From: Acinetobacter lwoffii
GTDB taxonomy: Bacteria > Pseudomonadota > Gammaproteobacteria > Pseudomonadales > Moraxellaceae
NCBI RefSeq assembly: GCF_002321025.1
Contig: NZ_DCLL01000012.1
Span: 1 to 5,747 of the forward strand
Direction: 5' to 3'
Length of the DNA stretch: 5,747 nt
Made by a program: the position numbers and the translations under genes. The notes beneath the pieces were generated by a model. The model searched no databases. It had not been told where the DNA came from and worked only from the letters and a program-made list of their open reading frames with translations. Shown here piece after piece: positions 1-5,747 of the stretch (the stretch's first letter is position 1; the number at the start of each line of letters is the position of its first letter).

Positions 1-65
1 CATTTTAATTGGTGAATAACAGCTATTTTTTATTTTATACAAATTATATGTTTAGCGTATAAGTG
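1..65. other. non-coding left edge, upstream gene lies outside or ends here
   Basis: No gene can be supported in this stretch. All three plus-strand frames meet a stop within the first 20 bases, at 13-15, 17-19 and 6-8. A rightward gene could therefore end within the first few codons, or just before the window. The terminator at 66-96 implies such a rightward gene. The sequence from about 25 to 60 is very AT-rich and I recognise nothing in it. Confidence 0.4.
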
Positions 66-96
66 AAAGCCCAATTCAAGTAAATTGGGCTTTTTT
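66..96 (+). terminator. rho-independent terminator of the gene left of the window
   Basis: A perfect 11-base stem pairs AAAGCCCAATT (66-76) with AATTGGGCTTT (83-93) around a six-base loop (77-82). A run of six T residues covers 91-96. The GC core followed by T residues on the plus strand fits a terminator for a rightward gene. The opposite strand has only three A residues before the core, so it would be a weaker terminator for leftward transcription. Confidence 0.85.
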
Positions 97-407
97 ATTC
101 AATTGTTAGGTTCCATGCTGATTATTTAAGCAATGTTCCACGAATTTCTCTAATTTAAATCAATATCATCCTGTTATTTATAAGTCATTATTTCATGTGT
201 TGGAACTGAAATTGGTTTCTAAAAAAATAGAGGACTTGATTAATTATAAGAAAGCAAAAAATGGCACAGAAAGACATTTTTTAGATGGAGATTCAACTTA
301 TTCCAATTTGTGCAAAATTTGTACGTGCCTTTCAATAACATTCTATGCATCGCAAATGACAAATAAGTAAGTCGGCTGAAGCATTGATCTTCAGCTTTGA
401 ATCCGGT
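97..407. other. AT-rich convergent intergenic region, no gene seen
   Basis: This stretch of about 310 bases lies between a rightward terminator and the 3' end of leftward gloB, so transcription converges on it. Every frame is broken by stops and no open frame has a credible ribosome binding site. The only structures I can point to are a 7-base hairpin at 375-395, listed separately, and a short tandem AATTTGT (305-311 and 316-322) spaced 11 bases apart. It may be plain spacer or the decayed remains of a gene; the sequence does not decide. Confidence 0.6.
375..395 (-). terminator. possible weak terminator of gloB
   Basis: GCTGAAG (375-381) pairs perfectly with CTTCAGC (389-395) around a seven-base loop. 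The hairpin begins 13 bases beyond the gloB stop codon, where a terminator is expected. On the minus strand it is followed only by a broken T-rich stretch (ACTTACTTATTTG) rather than a solid T run, so it would be weak. It could also act only as a 3'-end stabilising hairpin. Confidence 0.45.
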
Positions 408-1142
408 TTAAAACTGATCTTTCAGGGTTCTTAAACGCTGGAATTCTTCCACGCTTTCTGCGCGCAGAAAAGGATTGGTTTGCAATTCATCTTCAATACT
501 ACTTGGCAGCGTGCACTGGCCTAGTATACGCAAACGCTCAATATGTTCGAAGCGTTCCAGAATTGCCGAATTGTCCGGTTCAACGTGTTTGGCAAACTGT
601 GCATTCGATAATGTGTATTCATGGGTGCAATAGACTTGGGTGCGCGGTGGCAAGGCAGCCAGACGGGACAGTGAATGATACATCTGTGAATAGGTGCCTT
701 CAAAAACCCGGCCACAACCCATGGCAAATAAGGTATCGCCGCAGAACAGCACATCAATCGCATCAATAAAATAAACAATATGGCCGAGTGTATGCCCGGG
801 TACAGCAATCACCTGGATATCTATTCCATGAAAATTAAACTGTTCTTCATGCTCAAGAGGATGGGTGATAAACGGAATTTTGCTTAGTTCTGCCCGTGGG
901 CCATACACAGGCAGATTTTGTCCTTGGATCAGTTCCGGCACACCGCCAATATGATCTTTATGCCAGTGAGTCAGCCAGATTTGACTTACAGTTAAACCGT
1001 GTTCGGCACAATAGTCTTGTACCAATTCTGCTTCGGTTGGATCAATCACAGCCACCTGATGCGACGCGGTATGTTCAAGCAACCAGATATAATTTTGCAG
1101 TGAATTCTGGACATCAATACAGTGAATTTTAAAGGGTGTCAT
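408..1142 (-). CDS. gloB: hydroxyacylglutathione hydrolase (glyoxalase II)
   Basis: This enzyme hydrolyses S-D-lactoylglutathione to D-lactate and glutathione, the second step of the glyoxalase route that clears methylglyoxal in the cytoplasm. The 244-residue protein has the metallo-beta-lactamase fold. The motif THWHKDH (58-64) supplies H59, H61, D63 and H64. H117 in PGHTLGH, D136 in FCGDTLF and H174 in THEYT complete the two-metal site. The family marks CGRVFEGT (143-150), Y176 and the basic C-terminal R238/K241 fit glutathione binding and separate it from generic beta-lactamase-fold hydrolases. Length is close to the usual 250 residues or so, and the C-terminal glyoxalase II domain (from about 175) is complete. 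The start at 1142 puts the core NYIWLL at residues 17-22, as expected; the Shine-Dalgarno sequence is weak. The gene has its own candidate -10 box and follows the flavin reductase gene on the same strand by 117 bases. Where many relatives have further histidines in the first motif, this one has W60 and K62; neither is a metal ligand. Confidence 0.95.
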   Translation of the reverse strand: MTPFKIHCIDVQNSLQNYIWLLEHTASHQVAVIDPTEAELVQDYCAEHGLTVSQIWLTHWHKDHIGGVPELIQGQNLPVYGPRAELSKIPFITHPLEHEEQFNFHGIDIQVIAVPGHTLGHIVYFIDAIDVLFCGDTLFAMGCGRVFEGTYSQMYHSLSRLAALPPRTQVYCTHEYTLSNAQFAKHVEPDNSAILERFEHIERLRILGQCTLPSSIEDELQTNPFLRAESVEEFQRLRTLKDQF

Positions 1143-1163
1143 AGCACATCACATCAAATGAAG

Positions 1164-1169
1164 ATTATA
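1164..1169 (-). promoter_or_regulatory. candidate gloB promoter, -10 box
   Basis: The minus strand reads TATAAT here, a perfect -10 hexamer, 21 bases upstream of the gloB start codon. This would give an untranslated leader of about 15 bases. No hexamer close to TTGACA is visible 16-18 bases further upstream, so the promoter would be weak or activator-dependent. In AT-rich DNA a chance match is possible. Confidence 0.4.
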
Positions 1170-1259
1170 GATAAAGTAGCATAATTTCGGATACTCTGGT
1201 GCTGGTTGATATCGTCTGATCATCCGCGATTACTTTCATTTATTCCAAATTTGAAAAAT

Positions 1260-1847
1260 TTATAATTCCGGATCATCAATGCTCACCGCATTGCCGATGG
1301 TGTAAAAATGCCCGCCGGCTATATGATGAATACTTTTCCACTCTTCATCCACTTCATGATAATGCCAGTGGCCGTCGCGGAAGACCCGATCATCGGCATA
1401 GACTGCAATCACCTTGCCAATAAACAGGTCATGCATTTGCTGGTTATGCGGCTCAGGAATCAGCTCGCAGAGTATCCAGGCCGCACAGCCTTGTACTACA
1501 GGAATATTAGAACCAGGAAAATGAAATAGTTTTACTCCGGATTGTGCCAGTTTGTCCGGCACATCATGCAGGCTCTGTGTACCCAGATGATAGACCATAT
1601 TCAGCTGTTTCAGTGTCGGAATTTGCAGCGCGAAATAACCTGAATTTTCAATAATATTTCGGGTTTTGGTGCTTTTATCCAGAACCACAGTCACTTTGGC
1701 AGGGCTGAATTCCAGTGCGCATGCCCAGGCTCCTGCCATAACATCTGTATCCTGCTGATCTTGAGCAGACACCAGTACAGTAGGGCCATGGGTAATCAGA
1801 CGATAAGCTTTTTCTAAGGGAACGCTTTGAATAGGGGAGTTTGTCAT
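1260..1847 (-). CDS. flavin reductase-like, FMN-binding split-barrel protein
   Basis: This 195-residue protein fits the flavin reductase-like (DIM6/NTAB) family, which binds FMN in a split beta-barrel and typically moves electrons from NAD(P)H to flavin. Partner and substrate are not evident. Visible family marks are: an N-terminal strand with THGPTVLVSAQ (19-29); AGAWACALEFSP (38-49); the flavin-site stretch KSTKTRNIIENSGYF (58-72) leading to ALQIP; VVQGCAAWILCEL (117-129); HDLFIGKV (139-146), the usual DHxLFIGEV-like strand; and a C-terminal HIAGGHFYTIG (175-185), resembling the GGxxY ending of relatives. Length is normal and nothing is truncated. There is no signal peptide, so it should be cytoplasmic. 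The start at 1847 is preceded only by a weak GGTG-like ribosome site. An ATG 10 bases upstream is in another frame. It is transcribed away from the PhzF-family gene and lies upstream of gloB. An oxygenase partner or a stand-alone role are both possible. Confidence 0.85.
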   Translation of the reverse strand: MTNSPIQSVPLEKAYRLITHGPTVLVSAQDQQDTDVMAGAWACALEFSPAKVTVVLDKSTKTRNIIENSGYFALQIPTLKQLNMVYHLGTQSLHDVPDKLAQSGVKLFHFPGSNIPVVQGCAAWILCELIPEPHNQQMHDLFIGKVIAVYADDRVFRDGHWHYHEVDEEWKSIHHIAGGHFYTIGNAVSIDDPEL

Positions 1848-1883
1848 GCCGCACCATTTACGATATTTATTTAACAGGCTAGA

Positions 1884-1899
1884 TTAATGAGATCATTAA
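1884..1899. promoter_or_regulatory. perfect palindrome in divergent promoter region, candidate operator
   Basis: TTAATGA (1884-1890) and TCATTAA (1893-1899) form a perfect inverted repeat with a two-base centre. It lies 36 bases upstream of the flavin reductase start and 67 bases upstream of the PhzF-family start. Two-fold symmetry of this size suits a dimeric regulator such as a TetR, MarR or LysR protein, but no regulator gene lies next to it. The sequence is AT-rich, so a chance palindrome cannot be excluded. Confidence 0.35.
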
Positions 1900-1916
1900 C
1901 ATATTCAAGTTCATTC

Positions 1917-1946
1917 TTGCAAAAAAGCTTTTAAACTGGATATCGT
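1917..1946 (+). promoter_or_regulatory. weak candidate promoter for the PhzF-family gene
   Basis: TTGCAA (1917-1922) matches four of six bases of a -35 box. TATCGT (1941-1946) matches four of six of a -10 box, with an 18-base spacer. Transcription would start near 1953, only about 14 bases before the start codon and at the edge of the ribosome site, so the fit is marginal. Confidence 0.22.
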
Positions 1947-1966
1947 TATATTCAGGAATTCAAAAA

Positions 1967-2788
1967 ATGAAAATGTACCAGGTCGATGCGTTTACCACGG
2001 AACTGTTTAAAGGCAATCCTGCAGCCGTGATTGTGCTGGATGAATGGCTCGAAGATGGTCTGATGCAAAATATCGCCTTGGAAAATAATCTGTCCGAAAC
2101 GGCTTTTGTTAAAGTCATCGATAGCGATAATTATGCCATCCGCTGGTTTACGCCAACCAAGGAAGTGGATTTTTGTGGTCATGCGACATTGGCCAGCAGC
2201 TTTGTACTATTCAATCAATTTGATACGGGGAAAACGATTCATTTTCATGTAAAAGACTTAGGCATTTTTGTAGTCAATCAGGATGCAGATGGTAAGATCA
2301 GAATGAACTTTCCAGTTCGTCGTGCAGAGCCAGTTGCTGAATATCCTGAAGCTTTAAGACAGGCCTTGAGCAAACCGTTTAAACAGGTTTATCTGAACGC
2401 GCAGGGCTATATTGTTGAATATGAATCGGTACAGGATGTGCTGGATGAAATGCCTGATTTTGAACTGTTAAAACAGTTGAATGGCAAGCGTACAGCCATT
2501 ACTGCTCAGAATACCTATTTAGACGTCGCGATCACTTCACAAGATACCCAATACGATTGTATTTCACGTTATTTTGCACCGAGTAATGGAATCAATGAAG
2601 ATCCGGTAACCGGTTCGATTCATACCGGAATTGCGCCGCTGTGGGCCGAGAAGCTCGGTAAAAATGAACTGGTCGCCTATCAGGCATCAGCACGTGGTGG
2701 GGTGCTGTATTGTGCCTTGCAAGATCAGGATCGAATTGAAATTTCCGGTTATGGAAAATTATATATGCAAGCTGAAATTTATCTTTAA
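1967..2788 (+). CDS. PhzF-family isomerase/epimerase
   Basis: This 273-residue cytoplasmic protein belongs to the PhzF family, whose fold resembles diaminopimelate epimerase. Characterised members isomerise small acids (PhzF itself acts on a dihydro-3-hydroxyanthranilate intermediate of phenazine synthesis), but most bacterial members have no known substrate. The family opening MYQVDAFT (3-10) is followed by FKGNPAAV (14-21). NLSETAF (41-47) supplies the catalytic glutamate E44, DFCGHAT (68-74) supplies H72, and EDPVTGS (211-217) supplies D212 and S217. These match the spacing of E45, H74, D208 and S213 in PhzF. Both half-domains are present and the length is usual. The start at 1967 follows AGGA (1954-1957) with nine bases between, a good ribosome site. 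A strong terminator follows, so the gene is probably transcribed alone. No phenazine genes are near, so a phenazine role is not supported. Confidence 0.9.
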   Translation: MKMYQVDAFTTELFKGNPAAVIVLDEWLEDGLMQNIALENNLSETAFVKVIDSDNYAIRWFTPTKEVDFCGHATLASSFVLFNQFDTGKTIHFHVKDLGIFVVNQDADGKIRMNFPVRRAEPVAEYPEALRQALSKPFKQVYLNAQGYIVEYESVQDVLDEMPDFELLKQLNGKRTAITAQNTYLDVAITSQDTQYDCISRYFAPSNGINEDPVTGSIHTGIAPLWAEKLGKNELVAYQASARGGVLYCALQDQDRIEISGYGKLYMQAEIYL

Positions 2789-2808
2789 TTTTTTAATTAC
2801 ATAGATAT

Positions 2809-2840
2809 ACATGTCGTCAGGTGAGGCGGCATGTTATTTT
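2809..2840 (+). terminator. rho-independent terminator of the PhzF-family gene
   Basis: A 10-base stem (2809-2818 with 2825-2834, two G-U pairs) encloses a six-base loop (2819-2824). It is followed by TATTTT (2835-2840), with further T at 2834. It starts 21 bases after the stop codon at 2786-2788. Its presence suggests that the M16 protease gene downstream has its own promoter. Confidence 0.75.
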
Positions 2841-2854
2841 GATGGTTCGGCTTG

Positions 2855-2884
2855 GAATAGATTATTCAGAAAAAGAATCATTCT
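2855..2884. promoter_or_regulatory. paired small inverted repeats upstream of the M16 protease gene
   Basis: Two short palindromes stand side by side. GAATA-gat-TATTC covers 2855-2867 and AGAAT-c-ATTCT covers 2874-2884, with centres 18 bases apart. Both are built on GAAT/ATTC half-sites. They lie 48-77 bases before the start codon, where an operator would be expected. I cannot assign them to a known regulator; the match to a Fur box is poor. Confidence 0.25.
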
Positions 2885-2914
2885 CTAAGAAGGGCGCGAA
2901 TAAAAATTTATATT

Positions 2915-2920
2915 TATAAT
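2915..2920 (+). promoter_or_regulatory. TATAAT near the M16 protease start, doubtful -10 box
   Basis: This is a perfect TATAAT hexamer, but it ends only 11 bases before the start codon and has GC-rich GGGCGC where a -35 box should be. If used, the leader would be about five bases and would lack the ribosome site. A promoter further upstream, around 2850-2910, is at least as likely. Confidence 0.2.
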
Positions 2921-2931
2921 TTGGATGAAGA

Positions 2932-5703
2932 ATGTTGCTACGTTATAAAAATTTAAGTCTGGCTATTATATTGTCTGGCTGTAGTGTACTAAGTTTTGCA
3001 CAGCCTGTTTTGGTGAAAACGGAACAGAATATTGAAGAATACCGACTGGATAATGGACTGCGCATTATCTTGGCTCCGAATGATAAAGAAAATAAGATTT
3101 TTATGAATACGGTCTATCTGACCGGTTCCCTGAACGATCCTCAAGGTAAGGGCGGACTGGCCCATCTGCTGGAACATTTGGCTTTTAAAGGTACAGAAAA
3201 TGTCAAAGGGGATGAATTCCAGCGTCGATTGGATCAATATACCTTGATGACTAATGCCAGCACCGATTATTACTCTACCAAATATACCAATGTGATCCGT
3301 CCTGAAAAAACTGCGCTGAGTGAAGTCATTTTTCTCGAAGCCGAGCGTATGGACAAGCTGGTGCTTCAGGAAAAATATGTACCGACTGAAATCGATATTG
3401 TAAAACGTGAACGTGAAATTCGTCTGGATCAGCCATTTTCGGTATTGATCGATCAGGTGTTTAAATCGGCTTACGGTAATCAGTATTTAGGCCGTTTGCC
3501 GATTGGTGACCTAAATGAGCTGCAATCAATCAATATGCAGGAACTAAACCGTTTTTACCGTCAATGGTATGCACCGAATAATGCCTTTGTGGTCATTTCG
3601 GGCAAATTTGATAAGGCCGAAGTCTTAAAACAGCTGGATACGCATTTCAGTCCGATTCAATCCCGAAATGTACCAGCGCAAGTGAAAGTCCCAGCGCTTA
3701 AACCAGAGCAAATCAAACAGCGTGAATTTACAGTAAAGAAAGGCAGTGATCTGGCCAAGTTTAATCTTTATTTGAATCAATCAGAAGAAAGCATTAAAAC
3801 GGCTTTGGCTGTTTCGCCAACACTCTATACTTTGCAGCCAAGTGGACATCTCTATCAGAATATGGTGGAAACTGGAAAGTCAACTGCAGTGCAATCCAGT
3901 ACCTGGCTTGATAAAGACTTCAATCTGGTGTTTATGGGGGCAATTTATGCACCGAATCATCAGGCACAAGCGATAGGACAGGGACTGATTCAAGGCGTAG
4001 AACAGAGTCAGCCATTTACCGAAGCAGAATTAAACCGGGCTAAAAATCTGACCCGAAATCAGGCCGACAATATTAAAAATAGTGCGACTGCTTTGGGTTC
4101 ACGTTTAAGTGATTATGTTGTGACGTATTCGGGTGACTGGAGCCAGTATTTTAAAGATCTGAATGCAATTCAGAACCTGAATGTGAGTCAGGTCAATCAG
4201 GTCTATAAGAATTTTTTAAAACCTGAATACCGTATTTCTGGCAATATTTTACCGACACCGGAAGATCAGAAAAAAGCGCAGGAACTGGCACAAACAGAAG
4301 CACCGGCAAAAACTCTGGATCAACATGCTGAAGCAGAAGAGCCACTGAAAGATGTCAGTGTTTATCAGGCTGAAGTAAAACAATATATACAGCAGTCTAA
4401 AGAGTATTTGCATAGTAAAGACACACAGATTCAGCGTGGCAAGTTGAAAAATGGCATTAAATACGCGCTGTTTCCAACGACTACCCGCGATGACAAGGTT
4501 TATGCCACAATTTCACTGGATTTTGGTACCGCTCAAAGCCTGATGAATAAAGGCGAGATTCTGGACCTGACAGCTTATTTAATGTTGCGCTCATCGAAAA
4601 CCCAAAGCTTGCAGCAGATTGCCGATAAAATTATTGAAGTAGGCGGTTCGGCGACTGCCAGTGCATCTGGCAATGGTCTGACCTTGCAGATCAGCGCCAA
4701 AAAAGAAAAGTTTGAAGAGTTTTTCCAGTATGTGGTTGATGTACTGAAAACGCCGGCATTTGAGCAAAGCCAGTTTGACTTGATCAAGAGTCAAACTTTA
4801 TCCAGTCTGGATCGTCCTTACACTGAACCAGATACCGTGTCGAGCTTGACGATGGCGCGAACTCTCGAGATCTATCAGCCTGGCGATCTGCGTTTCCATT
4901 TCGAGCCTGAACTGGCCAAAAAACAGTATCAGAAAGCGACTCGCGAACAGGTTATGGCACTGTATCAGCAGTTTTTAAAAACCCAGCATGCACAAATCGC
5001 GGTCACAGGTGAGTTTAATCCAAAATCGATGCAAAAAACGCTGAAAAACAGTTTCTCAGACTGGAAAGCTACACAGCCTTATGAGCGTCTGAAATCGGAA
5101 TATCGAAGCTATCCAGCCCAGAAAATTCATGCGTTGTCTGAGCAGCGTGAATTCGGGAGTTATGAGGCATTCATGAGCATGCCGGTCGGCGCAGATCATG
5201 CCGATGCACCTGCATTACAGGTATTTCGATATATTCTGGGTGATTCACAGTTATCGTCACGACTGGCACAAGAGCTACGCGAGAAAAATGCACTAGTCTA
5301 TGGTTTTAGTGCAGATGTGCAACTCGATGAATGGGCAGATGTGGGCGCCATGATGATTAGTGCCAATTATACGGCTGGAAAATCCGCACAGGTTTCTCAG
5401 GCAGTGCATAAGGTACTCAATGAACTGCTGACACGTGGCGTGACTGAACAGGAAGTCGAAGCGGCAAAAGCCAGTATCTTGAAACAGCGTTTAACTGCAC
5501 TCGAAGATGATCGCCGTATTCACACTATGTTGATTCCACAGCTGGAAAAAGACTGTAATCTGGTTTACCGGGAAAAACGTGATCAGGCGATTGCTCAACT
5601 GAGCAAAGCCGATATTGATGCCATGATCAAAAAATACATCAAGCCGGACCAGCTGGTGGAAGTGATGGCTGATCAGTACGGTAAGCAAGTTAAAACATCA
5701 TAG
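2932..5703 (+). CDS. exported M16 family zinc metalloprotease (PqqL-like, two-repeat)
   Basis: A 923-residue protease of the pitrilysin/insulinase family, whose members cut peptides and unfolded segments inside a closed chamber made of two halves. The export signal has R4 and K6, a hydrophobic stretch from L8, then either a lipobox LSGC with C17 or a signal peptidase I site after SFA at residue 23. The active N-terminal M16 domain (about 35-185) carries H78, E81 and H82 of the inverted zinc motif HLLEH. E160 is the third ligand and E153 the conserved companion glutamate, spaced as in insulin-degrading enzyme. M16_C domain 1 spans about 200-400, with YAPNNAFVVISG at 213-224. A charged, Ala/Glu-rich linker (about 440-490) joins a second M16 repeat that starts near 500 and has TAYLMLRSS in place of the zinc motif, hence inactive. 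The last domain (about 670-870) has RLAQELREKNALVYG with the substrate-binding pair R783/Y790. The start follows a weak GGA six bases away, with an in-frame stop at 2926-2928. Length resembles E. coli PqqL (about 930 residues), but orthology is unproven. Confidence 0.92.
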   Translation: MLLRYKNLSLAIILSGCSVLSFAQPVLVKTEQNIEEYRLDNGLRIILAPNDKENKIFMNTVYLTGSLNDPQGKGGLAHLLEHLAFKGTENVKGDEFQRRLDQYTLMTNASTDYYSTKYTNVIRPEKTALSEVIFLEAERMDKLVLQEKYVPTEIDIVKREREIRLDQPFSVLIDQVFKSAYGNQYLGRLPIGDLNELQSINMQELNRFYRQWYAPNNAFVVISGKFDKAEVLKQLDTHFSPIQSRNVPAQVKVPALKPEQIKQREFTVKKGSDLAKFNLYLNQSEESIKTALAVSPTLYTLQPSGHLYQNMVETGKSTAVQSSTWLDKDFNLVFMGAIYAPNHQAQAIGQGLIQGVEQSQPFTEAELNRAKNLTRNQADNIKNSATALGSRLSDYVVTYSGDWSQYFKDLNAIQNLNVSQVNQVYKNFLKPEYRISGNILPTPEDQKKAQELAQTEAPAKTLDQHAEAEEPLKDVSVYQAEVKQYIQQSKEYLHSKDTQIQRGKLKNGIKYALFPTTTRDDKVYATISLDFGTAQSLMNKGEILDLTAYLMLRSSKTQSLQQIADKIIEVGGSATASASGNGLTLQISAKKEKFEEFFQYVVDVLKTPAFEQSQFDLIKSQTLSSLDRPYTEPDTVSSLTMARTLEIYQPGDLRFHFEPELAKKQYQKATREQVMALYQQFLKTQHAQIAVTGEFNPKSMQKTLKNSFSDWKATQPYERLKSEYRSYPAQKIHALSEQREFGSYEAFMSMPVGADHADAPALQVFRYILGDSQLSSRLAQELREKNALVYGFSADVQLDEWADVGAMMISANYTAGKSAQVSQAVHKVLNELLTRGVTEQEVEAAKASILKQRLTALEDDRRIHTMLIPQLEKDCNLVYREKRDQAIAQLSKADIDAMIKKYIKPDQLVEVMADQYGKQVKTS

Positions 5704-5747
5704 TGTTGATAAAAAATCCCCTCAAGTGAGTAATGCCAGTCAGTTAA
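5704..5747. other. non-coding right edge
   Basis: These are the 44 bases after the protease stop codon. They contain an A-run (5711-5716) and a tiny CTCA/TGAG palindrome (5721-5730) with a two-base centre, too tight to be a convincing terminator. No gene can be supported here. Confidence 0.5.

Noticed and set aside
285..338. 17-codon open frame starting ATGGAGATTC on the plus strand
   Set aside because: It is very short, has no ribosome binding site, lies in AT-rich spacer and has no recognisable protein features.
503..1132. Open frames on the plus strand and in another minus frame across gloB
   Set aside because: They lie inside the well-supported gloB gene, give unlikely protein sequences and have no ribosome sites. 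They are shadows of the real gene.
1675..1857. 60-codon minus-strand frame starting 10 bases upstream of the flavin reductase gene
   Set aside because: It overlaps the start of the flavin reductase gene in another frame and its translation shows no family features. It is an overlap artefact of a nearby ATG.
1967..2788. Phenazine biosynthesis gene
   Set aside because: Similarity is at the family level only. No other phenazine genes are present, and most PhzF-family proteins are unrelated to phenazines.
2855..2884. Fur box upstream of the protease gene
   Set aside because: The GAAT/ATTC repeats share AT-richness with the Fur consensus, but the GATAAT/ATTATC spacing does not fit.
2989..3237. 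Antisense open frames within the M16 protease gene (also near 4575-4794 and 5491-5688)
   Set aside because: All sit opposite a conserved coding region with clear catalytic motifs. None has a ribosome site or credible composition.
5711..5730. Terminator after the protease gene
   Set aside because: The only palindrome has four-base arms around two bases, and the A-run precedes it on the plus strand. On the minus strand the T-run follows, but the hairpin is too small and tight to trust.
1..5747. Mobile element, CRISPR array, toxin-antitoxin pair or defence system
   Set aside because: I found no terminal inverted repeats, transposase or integrase motifs, spaced repeats, or small paired genes. 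The four genes are intact housekeeping or metabolic types with uniform codon use by eye.

Overview
The window looks like ordinary chromosomal DNA from a gamma-proteobacterium of the Acinetobacter/Moraxellaceae type. This is inferred from the AT-rich base composition, the codon use, the style of the protein sequences and the short AT-rich gaps between genes. I could not run a database search, so the genus is a judgement. I see no insertion sequence, integrase, CRISPR array, tRNA or rRNA, and no sign of recent transfer. All four large genes are intact.

Layout from left to right: (1) Positions 1-407 are non-coding. They hold a clear rho-independent terminator at 66-96, reading rightward, for a gene that ends at or before the left edge. 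Then comes a roughly 310-base AT-rich convergent gap with a small hairpin that may end gloB. (2) Two genes lie on the minus strand. A flavin reductase-like FMN-binding protein (1260-1847) sits upstream of gloB, hydroxyacylglutathione hydrolase (408-1142). They are 117 bases apart, and gloB has its own good -10 box, so they need not form an operon. (3) A 119-base divergent control region (1848-1966) contains a perfect 16-base palindrome and separates the flavin reductase gene from a plus-strand PhzF-family gene (1967-2788), which is followed by a terminator. (4) A 143-base gap leads to a large exported M16 (pitrilysin/insulinase) zinc metalloprotease (2932-5703). (5) The last 44 bases hold nothing I can name.

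The genes do not build one obvious pathway. GloB is the second enzyme of glutathione-dependent methylglyoxal detoxification in the cytoplasm. The flavin reductase-like and PhzF-like proteins are cytoplasmic enzymes of unknown substrate, and they share a divergent promoter region. The M16 protease is predicted to act in the periplasm or on the outer membrane, on peptides or unfolded segments. I found no previously undescribed system. The items most worth a second look are the lipoprotein-or-secreted ambiguity of the M16 protease and the palindrome between the divergent genes.
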